The position numbers were made by a program, and so were the translations under genes. This document shows positions 8,489-16,445 of a stretch of 35,659 nt of DNA, piece after piece; the stretch's first letter is position 1, and each line of letters begins with the position of its first letter. This DNA comes from Candidatus Thalassarchaeum betae (GTDB taxonomy: Archaea > Thermoplasmatota > Poseidoniia > Poseidoniales > Thalassarchaeaceae). The notes beneath the pieces were generated by a model, which saw nothing but the letters and a program-made list of their open reading frames with translations, had not been told where the DNA came from and did not search any database. The DNA lies in assembly GCA_022447095.1 (NCBI GenBank), contig JAKUUP010000016.1, forward strand, positions 1 through 35,659, in the 5' to 3' direction.

Positions 8489-8984
8489 TGCGGTTTCCCT
8501 TACGGTCAAACCACTCGACAGGCTCACCGTCATCAGACATCGCCAAATCGTCTCCAACGCTGCGTGGAATCGAGTTGCGACCGGCGTGCCAGGTTTGCTC
8601 TTCAAGCCAGACTGCTAGGTTCTCTCCAGTCAGGCCGATGCGCATTTCTCCGCCAATCGCCCTCTCACCGATGATGAATGAGACCTTGCCGGCCAGAGCA
8701 GCCTGTCTCGATAGAGCGAAACCCGTCGAGTCTCCTTCGAGTTCCATTGTCATAGCATCGAAGGCAGTATCGAGAATTCTCTGGTTCTTCGCAGCCTCTA
8801 GTAGCGTGTCCAACGTCTCGGCAGAGCCGGTGATCAGGACACCTCCCCTCTCGTTCGGGAACGCCGCGTTTTCAGGAATACGATCGGGTACCCAGTCCGG
8901 GAAGACGGCCTTGACCGACTCCACAACCTTCGTTGCATCCTCGTGCGGTTGCACGACAGTGGACACACTGACGAGGGGTGCCAT
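8472..8984 (-). CDS. UPF0201 (PF01877-type) archaeal protein with C-terminal extension
   Basis: The first ~115 of 170 residues fit the archaeal UPF0201 family: a leading VSTVVQPHEDATKVVESV strand-helix, a VFPDW segment, then LLEAAKNQRILDTAF and the family block SRQAALAGKVSF. The family is archaeal, proposed to bind RNA from its fold, and has no settled function. The remaining ~55 residues (GLTGENLAVWLEEQTW onward, ending in a charged DRKGNRTSGDD tail) go beyond the usual core. It starts at ATG 8984, divergent from the membrane protein at 9046 with a 61-base gap, and overlaps the end of the NUDIX remainder tail to tail. Confidence 0.75.
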   Translation of the reverse strand: MAPLVSVSTVVQPHEDATKVVESVKAVFPDWVPDRIPENAAFPNERGGVLITGSAETLDTLLEAAKNQRILDTAFDAMTMELEGDSTGFALSRQAALAGKVSFIIGERAIGGEMRIGLTGENLAVWLEEQTWHAGRNSIPRSVGDDLAMSDDGEPVEWFDRKGNRTSGDD

Positions 8985-9045
8985 ACCTTCTCGTAGGGGA
9001 TGTCTGACATGAGTCCTCTGCCCTCGCCCTCTCCCGTGAGCGCGA

Positions 9046-9819
9046 ATGATTCAAACGATGGGCGAAGGGGCCGGTTCCATGGCACAGCGGTCGCCGATGC
9101 TCGGAGCAGCACTCCTCTTGGCTCCAACTATGTGCGTGATAGCGCTGCGCTACGGCCTACCGGCTATCGACGAACTCCTCTCTGAGGATGATACGATGAT
9201 GTACTCGGTTTACGTAGCGGCTCTTCTAATCGGGATTGTGATGTTCATGAGGTACCGAAAGGTCGAGGATCACGAGTATCACCGCTCCAAGGCGATACGC
9301 AAACTCTCCCGGACCTACTCCAAGGAGGACAGGGGTCTTTGGGAGAAGGGCGAGGCGGCGATTGAGCGGCTTGAAGCGAAGGCCGGCGAGCCCCGGACCG
9401 GAAGGGCGGCACTACAGGCGCAGACACTCAAGTCAGGGACCGTCGGTGCCCTGAATACCGAGCGCCCTGAGGAGGAGATTGCTGAAGACGACCCTGAGCC
9501 ACAAGCCAAGACGCAGGTTACCGGAATGAGTACGATGGTTGATGAGCAGGCTATAGCCGAACCAAAGGCCCCTGGGTTACTCTCTAGGATGTCCAATTCT
9601 ATCAACAGCAGAATGGACGCATCTGCCCAGCGCCGTTTGGAGAAGCGCTCCGCCAAAGCGGCGGCCAAGAAGACCCCGGCGAAAAGCGACTCGGACTCTC
9701 AATGGGAGGCTCCGTCCGCATCGTCTCTGGCCCGCTCAGTCGTCTCCTGTGCCTCCTGCGGGGCACTGAACAACTCGGGTGCGCCCTACTGCACCTCATG
9801 CGGCGACTTCCTCTCCTGA
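9046..9819 (+). CDS. Two-TM membrane protein with C-terminal zinc ribbon
   Basis: The 257-residue protein has two N-terminal TM helices (about residues 18-38, LGAALLLAPTMCVIALRYG, and 51-68, YSVYVAALLIGIVMFMRY), then a basic and acidic cytosolic region with an Ala/Lys-rich stretch, and ends in a zinc ribbon of the form CxxC-x9-CxxC (CASCGALNNSGAPYCTSCG). Later ATGs at 9058 and 9079 are also possible starts. Such ribbon-tailed membrane proteins are frequent in archaea and usually unassigned. It precedes dnaJ by 48 bases on the same strand, so the two may be co-transcribed; function is unknown. Confidence 0.75.
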   Translation: MIQTMGEGAGSMAQRSPMLGAALLLAPTMCVIALRYGLPAIDELLSEDDTMMYSVYVAALLIGIVMFMRYRKVEDHEYHRSKAIRKLSRTYSKEDRGLWEKGEAAIERLEAKAGEPRTGRAALQAQTLKSGTVGALNTERPEEEIAEDDPEPQAKTQVTGMSTMVDEQAIAEPKAPGLLSRMSNSINSRMDASAQRRLEKRSAKAAAKKTPAKSDSDSQWEAPSASSLARSVVSCASCGALNNSGAPYCTSCGDFLS

Positions 9820-9867
9820 AGGGAGGGGTTGAAAACGGTCGACCAAGAGCCCGCGACAGGTGAGCCC

Positions 9868-11025
9868 ATGGCAGGCAAGCGCGACTACTACGAGGTACTG
9901 GGAGTCTCTAAAGACGCCACCGACGCCGATATCAAGAGGGCATTCAGATCGCTCGCGAGGCAGCACCACCCTGACAAGAACCCCGGAGACGACGAATCTG
10001 AGAAGCGATTCAAGGAGGTCCAGGAGGCGTATGCAGTTCTCTCTGACGCGGATGAGCGCAGGAAGTACGACACATTCGGCCACGACCAGCCTGGTGGGTC
10101 TCCATTTGGTCCCGGTGGTTTCCAAGGTATCAACATCAGCATCGACGATATCTTCGGAGGAGGCATCGAGAGCATATTCAGCCAACTCTTCAGCGGGACC
10201 AGAGGAACTCGAAGAGGCCGTGGTCAGGATCTCCTAGTACGTCACAAAATCCCCTTTGAAGCCACGATGGAGGGGCTTGAGGACGAGATTGAGATTGACG
10301 TGCTGAAGGTCTGTACGAAGTGCGACGGCATCGGCTCTGAGAGCCAAGATGGGGTCCGTGAGTGCCCCACTTGCGATGGCAGAGGACGACTCCAGAGAAT
10401 CGAGAGGGTAGGACCATTCACCAAGCAGGTCGTATCGGACTGCCCGGCCTGTGACGGCGAGGGTAGGATAGTACAGGACCCCTGCTCTGGTTGCCGAGGA
10501 CATGGCAGAGCCAGCCAGTCCAAGCAGGTTAGGTTCACGGTCCCAGCAGGAGTCTCAAGCGGCACTAGGATCCGGATAAGGGGGCACGGAGAAGCTCCGA
10601 AAGGCAACAGGGGAGACTCAGGCGACCTCTACATACAGATCGAAGTAGATTCACACCCGTGGTTCGAGAGAGACGGCCCAGACTTGCTCATGGCCCTGCC
10701 CCTCGGTTACGTCGACTTGGTCCTCGGCACTGACATTGAGATTTCTCATATTGACGGGAAACCACTGACCATTAAAGTCCCAGCAGGCTCGAAACCCGGT
10801 GAGACTCTGACGATAGCCGGACGCGGATTGCCTGGAGGCAGGGGCCGCCGTGGAAGGGGCTCGGTCACGGTACTTCTCAAACTAGATATGCCAAGCAAGA
10901 TCTCACGTGGCCTTAGGAAGAGTTTGGAGAGTATGCGTGAGGAGATAGGCACGGACATGGATTCGCTTCAGGACCGCATTAGGGAAGAGGCTAGGAATCG
11001 TCGCAGAGGCGGATACACAGGCTAG
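9868..11025 (+). CDS. dnaJ: Chaperone DnaJ (Hsp40, type I)
   Basis: The 385-residue protein has every type I DnaJ element in order: a J domain with the HPD tripeptide (QHHPDKNPG) that stimulates DnaK ATPase, a Gly/Phe-rich linker (GGSPFGPGGFQG), four CxxCxGxG zinc motifs (CTKCDGIG, CPTCDGRG, CPACDGEG, CSGCRGHG) and two C-terminal substrate-binding barrels (VPAGVSSGTRIRI..., VPAGSKPGETLTI...). I start it at ATG 9868 (MAGKRDYYEVLG), preceded by AGGTGA; a TTG at 9829 would add 13 unconserved residues. No dnaK or grpE lies within the window. Its stop overlaps the end of the convergent gene by four bases. Confidence 0.97.
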   Translation: MAGKRDYYEVLGVSKDATDADIKRAFRSLARQHHPDKNPGDDESEKRFKEVQEAYAVLSDADERRKYDTFGHDQPGGSPFGPGGFQGINISIDDIFGGGIESIFSQLFSGTRGTRRGRGQDLLVRHKIPFEATMEGLEDEIEIDVLKVCTKCDGIGSESQDGVRECPTCDGRGRLQRIERVGPFTKQVVSDCPACDGEGRIVQDPCSGCRGHGRASQSKQVRFTVPAGVSSGTRIRIRGHGEAPKGNRGDSGDLYIQIEVDSHPWFERDGPDLLMALPLGYVDLVLGTDIEISHIDGKPLTIKVPAGSKPGETLTIAGRGLPGGRGRRGRGSVTVLLKLDMPSKISRGLRKSLESMREEIGTDMDSLQDRIREEARNRRRGGYTG

Positions 11026-13166
11026 TCACTCCAGTCAAGAACTCTGCTGGGTACAGCTGCCAGCGGCTGATCTCCAACTAGGCCAGAGAGCTGAAATCCT
11101 AGGCTGGATGGACTTCCTTCCAGAGTCAGACTGAGGAACATTTTGCTATCTGCCGGCATCTTATCGAGGAATATTTCGTCCCCTTGGAAGAGGTGGCTTG
11201 GGGAGACTGCGGCTATTCCGACCTTGGCCCCCTCTGGTGCGTGGACCCTCATTGCGGCGAGTTCCCAAGGCTCGTCAGCCACTCGTATTCCCAAGAGCAG
11301 TGTTGCTTCACCTTCGCTGATTCGCCAGACGCAGATTTCAATCTGTTCGGTCATATGTCGCAGTAATGGCTCACCCCAGTCCTGCACGACCGCCCTCCAC
11401 GGACTGTCGCCCATCTGCCGAAGGGCATATTCGACCTCTCTTTCGTTGACTGTCTCCTCGGCCAGAGCCTCAGCCAGCCTCTCACGCAGGCGGCGAAGCC
11501 TGCGACGCTCATGCTCCTCTATATCAGAGGCGAGAGGAGCACCGCTGAATATCGCCCCCCTGTTCCACCATATCACCAGTAACAATGGAGAGAGCAGGAA
11601 GATTCCCGCAAAGATGTAGAAGTCCTTAGCGCGGTAGGACAAGTCCAGATATTCCCCTCCATCAGGTTCGTAGGGCCCGTTGTAAGGAAGAGAGAAATGG
11701 TATTCGACAGTCTGATTCGTATCTCCTGTCTCGATTACCAAGGCATGGGTTCCGGTAGGCACTATCATCATCGAGCCGTCAGTGGAGTTCTCAACATCCC
11801 CTGTCTCCTGATTGAGAGTCAGAAGCCGGTATGACGCCGCTGAGTCACCTATCGTGTCGACGCGTACGTACGAACCATTCTCCTCGGTGATGTTGAATGC
11901 GAAAACATCGACAAAGTCCCCCGGTCCGAGGTTGCCTTGGAACGAGGGCGGGCCGAGAGTCAGTACCTGCCACCACTGGTCCAATTCGCCTGGCGCCCAA
12001 ATGATGTCAGGAGCGTCCCCGACGAGCGAACCATCGCCAGAATAGTCTGTCTGCAGGTAGATGCCCCATGCTACCACTTCAACAGAAGTAATCCTGAATT
12101 CGATCGATTCTGTCTGTTCAGTGGTCTGGAACGAATCGGGACATGAATGTGCGTTTTGAGTAATGACGACTGTCGAACCATCTCGCTCATGGAGCACGAT
12201 GTCCAGATCCACGGCCCCTTGTTCGCCCGTGAACATGCAATTCGGCTCGATACGCATCTTGGGCCCAGAATCGATTAGCAATGAGTCGCCTTCAGGATCC
12301 TCGCCGGCGATGTGCCCGTAGTAGTGGAGCGAGGAATGACCATAGAAGGGAAGGGGATTGCCATGAGTCCACGGGTTACTCAATTCGCCGCCCCCGGGAG
12401 CCTCCGTATCGTCATCAAAGCGTATGACTTCAAATTCGTAAGGAGAATAGTCAGCTTCAGTAGCGTGAACCAAGCGGAGCCACAGTTCTCCTTCCGGAGG
12501 GTAGTCGAAGTAGTGAGATTCGAGTTCATCAGAGGAGATGCTTTCGAGAAGAATCTTGGAATCCGTGTTTCTCTGCCATATCTCCATGTTAATCTCTTCC
12601 GGCCCTCTCAGGCTGTTGAGCAGCATAACGTCACCCACGTCGCCTACCACGCGCAATGCGTCCTTGTCGCTCAGGTTCTCTAGCGCGCCGACGTAGAGCA
12701 CACCCTCTGACAACAGGTCGATTGCGCCGCAGAAGTGCAACTGGCACGGCGAAGCAGTGTCGATCTGAGGGTACTCTCCCTGTGCACCAGGGGGTGGTAC
12801 GATGTTGGGTAGGTCGTCGTACTCTGTCCAGTCCTCTTGCCAACTCATCACTACTTCAAGGTCGAGGTGAGTCACATCCGTACCGTCCTCGGCCAGCAAC
12901 GTCCAAGAGATGTTTTCGTCGACCCAGCCCGCCCACTGGACGTGATGGGAGTCAGAATGACTCGTCTCATTGGCGTTTGCTGTAACAATGAGTTCCATTC
13001 CCGGGCAACTAACCTCAGTACAAGTCACGCTGATCCACACCGGCCCGCTAGTGCTGAATGAATCATCACGCAGGATTACCTGGTCGTCATCCTGCGCCGT
13101 AGTGCAGATGCTGAACGCAGAAAGAGTCAGAATCACTGCCAAGAGCCACGTTCGCACGCCTTGCAC
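11022..13166 (-). CDS. Large type I membrane surface protein with cytosolic domain
   Basis: The 714-residue protein has a clear signal peptide (MQGVRTWLLAVILTLSAFSICTTAQ), an acidic ectodomain of about 490 residues, one TM helix around residues 515-533 (IFAGIFLLSPLLLVIWW), and a cytosolic part of about 180 residues. The cytosolic part opens with a charged, probably coiled helix (EEHERRRLRRLRERLAEALAEE) and continues as a strand-rich domain with no motif I recognise. The ectodomain contains beta-sandwich-like segments, an HCD-poor and Cys-bearing composition (CTEVSC, CQLHFC) suggesting disulfides, and several NxS/T sites. No enzyme motif is visible. It is convergent with dnaJ and divergent from arcS. 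Confidence 0.8.
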   Translation of the reverse strand: MQGVRTWLLAVILTLSAFSICTTAQDDDQVILRDDSFSTSGPVWISVTCTEVSCPGMELIVTANANETSHSDSHHVQWAGWVDENISWTLLAEDGTDVTHLDLEVVMSWQEDWTEYDDLPNIVPPPGAQGEYPQIDTASPCQLHFCGAIDLLSEGVLYVGALENLSDKDALRVVGDVGDVMLLNSLRGPEEINMEIWQRNTDSKILLESISSDELESHYFDYPPEGELWLRLVHATEADYSPYEFEVIRFDDDTEAPGGGELSNPWTHGNPLPFYGHSSLHYYGHIAGEDPEGDSLLIDSGPKMRIEPNCMFTGEQGAVDLDIVLHERDGSTVVITQNAHSCPDSFQTTEQTESIEFRITSVEVVAWGIYLQTDYSGDGSLVGDAPDIIWAPGELDQWWQVLTLGPPSFQGNLGPGDFVDVFAFNITEENGSYVRVDTIGDSAASYRLLTLNQETGDVENSTDGSMMIVPTGTHALVIETGDTNQTVEYHFSLPYNGPYEPDGGEYLDLSYRAKDFYIFAGIFLLSPLLLVIWWNRGAIFSGAPLASDIEEHERRRLRRLRERLAEALAEETVNEREVEYALRQMGDSPWRAVVQDWGEPLLRHMTEQIEICVWRISEGEATLLLGIRVADEPWELAAMRVHAPEGAKVGIAAVSPSHLFQGDEIFLDKMPADSKMFLSLTLEGSPSSLGFQLSGLVGDQPLAAVPSRVLDWSD

Positions 13167-13228
13167 GTATCCGCCGACCCGGCTTCACCTTAGAATCCTT
13201 CAAGCGAACCGCGTCAGTGCGACGCGCT

Positions 13229-15013
13229 ATGCCCGAGCGACCGCTGGCCCGAGGTGTTGCCGCACGTCACCGATTCGGCAGGTTGATGTCGCTCGGAGAC
13301 AGGAATCAGCCCTCAGCCTGGACTCCGGGGCTGGTATTGGGTCCGCAGGACCCCGAAATACCCCTCGCTTTAGCCCCTTTTACAAGCCTCAGGGGAGGAA
13401 ACTCCCTACCTGCCGAAATCACCCTTTCGACACGCGCCAACCTGTGCTACCCATTCGACTCTGAGGACACTTGGGAGGCGGCTGAGGGCCTAGTCCTCCC
13501 TCCAAGCCTCGCCGAGGCTGACTCGGGTGAGTTCGGGAATGGCGCGCAGGTACTCCCTGTGTCGTGGCAGACGATGCACCACGACCAGAGCCTCAACGAT
13601 ACCGAACTTGAACCATCGGTGGTGGTCTTGGTAGACGCGCCGCAACTGACTAAGCGACCGGGTATGCTCGTCGATGCACTCGACGCGTTGAGAGTGAGAT
13701 TCCCGACATCGCTGCTGTGGACTCCCGGAATCGGCGGCCCTGACAACTGCGCCATGCTAGTTTGGATGGGAGTGGATCTGTTCGATCTGGCACGTTCCAG
13801 ACACGCTTCCTCGTTAGGCGTCCTCCTATCTGAGGACGGACCTAGGGAAGTTGAGGAGACTGCGAGTGAGAGCGCGGATATGGATGCCCAATGCGCAGCT
13901 TGGACCCGCGCCCTCGCAGCCACTAGGGCTGCTATCAGGAACGGCTCGCTGCGTGAGCTCGCCGAGCGTCAGAGCACCTCAAGCCCCCGCTCGGTAGAAC
14001 GACTGCGTCGTCACGATGCAAAGATGAGGAGGTACGACGGCGGACGCGCCGGTTTGGCAAGAGTAGTAGGCAGTGAGCGCACTCTTAGATGCCATACCTA
14101 CATCAGCCGCGACGACCCGCTCATACACGATTGGCGCAACAGGGTCGCTGACCAGCACGAGCCTCCAGAGCATCAGCGCGACGCGCTCGTCCTGCTGCCG
14201 TGCTCGGCCACCAAGCCTTACAGAATCTCTCAGAGCCACAAGAAGTTTCTCAGGTCTCTGCAGTCTAACGGAATTCATCAGGTAATGGTCACGGCCCCTT
14301 TGGGGCTGGTGCCCCGAGAATTGGAGGAGATATGGCCCGCGGCGAACTACGACATACCGGTGACCGGCGATTGGGACTCCGACGAGATTACTGTGATTCG
14401 CGGCATGGTCACACGCTTGGCGACGAGAGTAGGGTATTCGCGAATCATCAACCACTCTGGAGTCACAATTGAGATCGAAGGCACTGAAGTCATCGACACT
14501 CGAAATGGCGATTCTGCCGGCTCACAGGAGGCGTTGGAGCGCTTGAAGTCGGAAGTAAACCGCGCCGCCGATGATCTGAATTTACCGAATCCTAAAACAG
14601 GTCATAACAGACTGGCTCAGTTGCGGGCGTTGTCTCGATTCCAGCATGGTACCGACGTTTGGCTCAAAGACGCCTCCGTCCTAGGTCGCCCACCGATATT
14701 TACCATCAAAAAGGAAGGGGTGCAGATCGCGCAGTGGAATCCACGCACAGCCCGCTTCGCCTTCTCGAAGTCCTGCCTACCATTGCTTGCCTCCTGCAAC
14801 GCGCTGCCTCGGGTATCCCTCAAGACCGGTGTTGATTGGCGGGGGGACTTGTTTTCAACAAATGTTGAGAGCGCTGAGGAAGGAATCAGAGCAGGCGACG
14901 AGGTTCTGGTCATGCAAGACGGTGGGTTGGTGGGTTCGGCACGTGCCGAGGCGCCCGGGTGGGAGTGGCCCAATGGCCCCGGCAGACTGGCCCGCGCACA
15001 GCACCGCCTGTGA
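13229..15013 (+). CDS. arcS: Archaeosine synthase ArcS (TGT-like, DUF5591 core and PUA)
   Basis: ArcS helps convert preQ0 at position 15 of archaeal tRNAs to archaeosine. The diagnostic core PCSATKPYRISQSH at residues ~324-337 matches the published PC-x3-KPY-x2-S-x2-H motif. It is followed by the family's APLGLVPRELEEIWPAANYDIPVTGDWD block. The N-terminal ~220 residues resemble a degenerate TGT barrel (VVLVDAPQLTKRPGMLVDAL, MLVWMGVDLFDLAR), and the C-terminal ~90 residues form a PUA RNA-binding domain (IRAGDEVLVMQDGGLVGSA). I use ATG 13229; GTG 13217 is in frame four codons upstream. It leads a three-gene run with uS15 and a RecJ-like protein. About 594 residues is normal for a single-chain ArcS. 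Confidence 0.9.
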   Translation: MPERPLARGVAARHRFGRLMSLGDRNQPSAWTPGLVLGPQDPEIPLALAPFTSLRGGNSLPAEITLSTRANLCYPFDSEDTWEAAEGLVLPPSLAEADSGEFGNGAQVLPVSWQTMHHDQSLNDTELEPSVVVLVDAPQLTKRPGMLVDALDALRVRFPTSLLWTPGIGGPDNCAMLVWMGVDLFDLARSRHASSLGVLLSEDGPREVEETASESADMDAQCAAWTRALAATRAAIRNGSLRELAERQSTSSPRSVERLRRHDAKMRRYDGGRAGLARVVGSERTLRCHTYISRDDPLIHDWRNRVADQHEPPEHQRDALVLLPCSATKPYRISQSHKKFLRSLQSNGIHQVMVTAPLGLVPRELEEIWPAANYDIPVTGDWDSDEITVIRGMVTRLATRVGYSRIINHSGVTIEIEGTEVIDTRNGDSAGSQEALERLKSEVNRAADDLNLPNPKTGHNRLAQLRALSRFQHGTDVWLKDASVLGRPPIFTIKKEGVQIAQWNPRTARFAFSKSCLPLLASCNALPRVSLKTGVDWRGDLFSTNVESAEEGIRAGDEVLVMQDGGLVGSARAEAPGWEWPNGPGRLARAQHRL

Positions 15014-15016
15014 GAT

Positions 15017-15031
15017 CCACCCTACGGGTGG
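15017..15031 (+). terminator. Hairpin after arcS, candidate terminator
   Basis: Arms ccaccc and gggtgg flank a tac loop, starting four bases after the arcS stop and followed by gggttt. The stem is six GC-rich pairs; the T run after it is short, so termination is only plausible. A weak TATA-like attaaag lies just downstream (15044-15050), consistent with a separate start for the uS15 transcript. Confidence 0.35.
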
Positions 15032-15088
15032 GTTTGCGTAGCGATTAAAGAGGGAGAGCAGGTCGGCCGGATTCCTGAGGTAGTCGGA

Positions 15089-15544
15089 ATGGCACGTATG
15101 CACAGTGGCGGAAAGGGTCGCAGCGGTTCCAACAAGCCTAGTGTGAGTGAGGCCCCCGCATGGTCGGCCACCGACAAGAAGGAAATCGAGGATCTGATAG
15201 TCAGCCTCGCTCAGGACGGAAACTCGACCGCTATCATCGGGACAATCCTGCGTGACCAGCATGCAGTCCCTGATGTCCGCTTAGTCACCGGAGAGAGAAT
15301 CTCGCAAACTCTTGCTCGAAATGGCATCTCACTTAGGTACCCTGAGGATATGATGAACCTCATGCGGCGGGCTTTGAGCCTCATCGACCACCTCGCAGGA
15401 AACCGCAAGGATTTGCACAACCGCCGCCAACTCGAGCTCTGTGAGTCGAAGATTCGACGTCTTGCCAGGTATTACAAGAGCAAGAACCAACTCGATGAAA
15501 ACTGGGTCTACAAACGCGACCAACTGCGACTGATGGTCGAGTGA
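15089..15544 (+). CDS. rps15: Small ribosomal subunit protein uS15 (archaeal S15P/S13e)
   Basis: The 151-residue protein begins MARMHSGGKGRSGSNKP, the characteristic archaeal/eukaryotic N-terminal extension of uS15, and continues with ATDKKEIEDLIVSLAQDG and the helical 16S-rRNA-binding core LMRRALSLIDHLAGNRKDLHNRRQLELCESKIRRLARYY. Length is as expected for archaea. The start is fixed by homology and by a GAGGT ribosome site at 15077-15081, seven bases before ATG. It is followed after a short gap by a RecJ-like gene, a neighbourhood conserved in many archaea. Confidence 0.97.
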   Translation: MARMHSGGKGRSGSNKPSVSEAPAWSATDKKEIEDLIVSLAQDGNSTAIIGTILRDQHAVPDVRLVTGERISQTLARNGISLRYPEDMMNLMRRALSLIDHLAGNRKDLHNRRQLELCESKIRRLARYYKSKNQLDENWVYKRDQLRLMVE

Positions 15545-15587
15545 TTCTTGCGTAGGGGATTTGAACCTCGACTGCACAGGCCCCTTA

Positions 15588-16445
15588 ATGCGCGCGCTCC
15601 TCGAGCTCGAACCGTTCGCTTCCGTTGCTGGTGTTCTCTCACAGGCCGCAGATGAGTTGCGTAGTTGCAACGAGACAATCCTCCTGCTCGCAGCTCCCTC
15701 TCTTCCCGGCGCTCTGGCTATCGCACCCCTAGAAGCGGCTCTAGTCGATGCTGGCCTGCCGTACCGACGGCGATTTAGACTCGAGGCCCCTGCCAAGGGG
15801 TCATGGGTGCATATCCTCGGTCCTGCTGAAGAAAGTGGCCCCCGCCTCTCCTCAGACCCCCCGCAACTCACTCTGGCTAGTACTGTCGTAGATGGCCTGA
15901 CCGGACATCAGGGCGATGCTCGGAAGGGGCCACTCACTGCAGTGGCTCAGGCGCACGCTCTGGCTCAGGCGATATGTCCAAAGGGCTCGAGAGTGCACCG
16001 ACTCAGGCCTTGGGCGATTTCGGGGAATTGGCTCCACTCTTCTTTGGATACCACTTACGACCCGGTCTTCACAGCCCTGCGGGACGCTCTGGTCGAGGAT
16101 GGATCGATACGAGTTGTCCCTCTACCAGAGGTACCTGAGCCCAACGTCAGCGCAAATTCGTGGATTGACCAGAACGCGCTCGACGCGGTCGCCTCACGAT
16201 GGGCCACATTGGATATCGAAGGTCGGGCACGTGCCCTCTCTCACCTGATGCGCCCCGCCCTCTCTCGCTCCACTCCATCCACAGCGAGACTTGAGGAGAT
16301 CGGCTGGCATTGCGTGTTGGGGCCTGGTTGGTCCACCGATCTGTCGGGGCAGGTGTCATCTGCGGCCGGGCTGTGGAAGGAGAATCCCGCCGCAGTAGCA
16401 GCGGGGAGACTGGTTGACTCGCTTCTTAGAAGCGGGCAGAAATGA
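15588..16445 (+). CDS. RecJ/Cdc45-like protein, DHH motif apparently lost
   Basis: In many archaea the gene after uS15 encodes a RecJ-like (DHH) protein, some of which join the GINS-MCM replication complex. This 285-residue product has the expected fold outline: a first strand and turn ILLLAAPSLPGALAIAPLEAALVDAGLPYRRRF, where active members have a DADG motif in place of APSLPG, and later AISGNWLHSS followed by ALRDALVEDGSIRV, resembling the GD-containing block and helix of the family. No DADG, DHH or other Asp/His metal ligands survive. It would therefore be a non-catalytic, Cdc45-like subunit, as described for short RecJ-like proteins of Sulfolobus. ATG 15588 is used; TTG 15561 is an alternative. 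The assignment rests on weak similarity plus gene order. Confidence 0.6.
   Translation: MRALLELEPFASVAGVLSQAADELRSCNETILLLAAPSLPGALAIAPLEAALVDAGLPYRRRFRLEAPAKGSWVHILGPAEESGPRLSSDPPQLTLASTVVDGLTGHQGDARKGPLTAVAQAHALAQAICPKGSRVHRLRPWAISGNWLHSSLDTTYDPVFTALRDALVEDGSIRVVPLPEVPEPNVSANSWIDQNALDAVASRWATLDIEGRARALSHLMRPALSRSTPSTARLEEIGWHCVLGPGWSTDLSGQVSSAAGLWKENPAAVAAGRLVDSLLRSGQK

Noticed and set aside
15541-15580. gggatttgaacc, like the complement of a tRNA T-loop (GGTTCAAATCCC)
   Set aside because: The flanking bases do not form the 5-bp T stem, no acceptor or anticodon stem is present, and it falls at the start of a coding frame.
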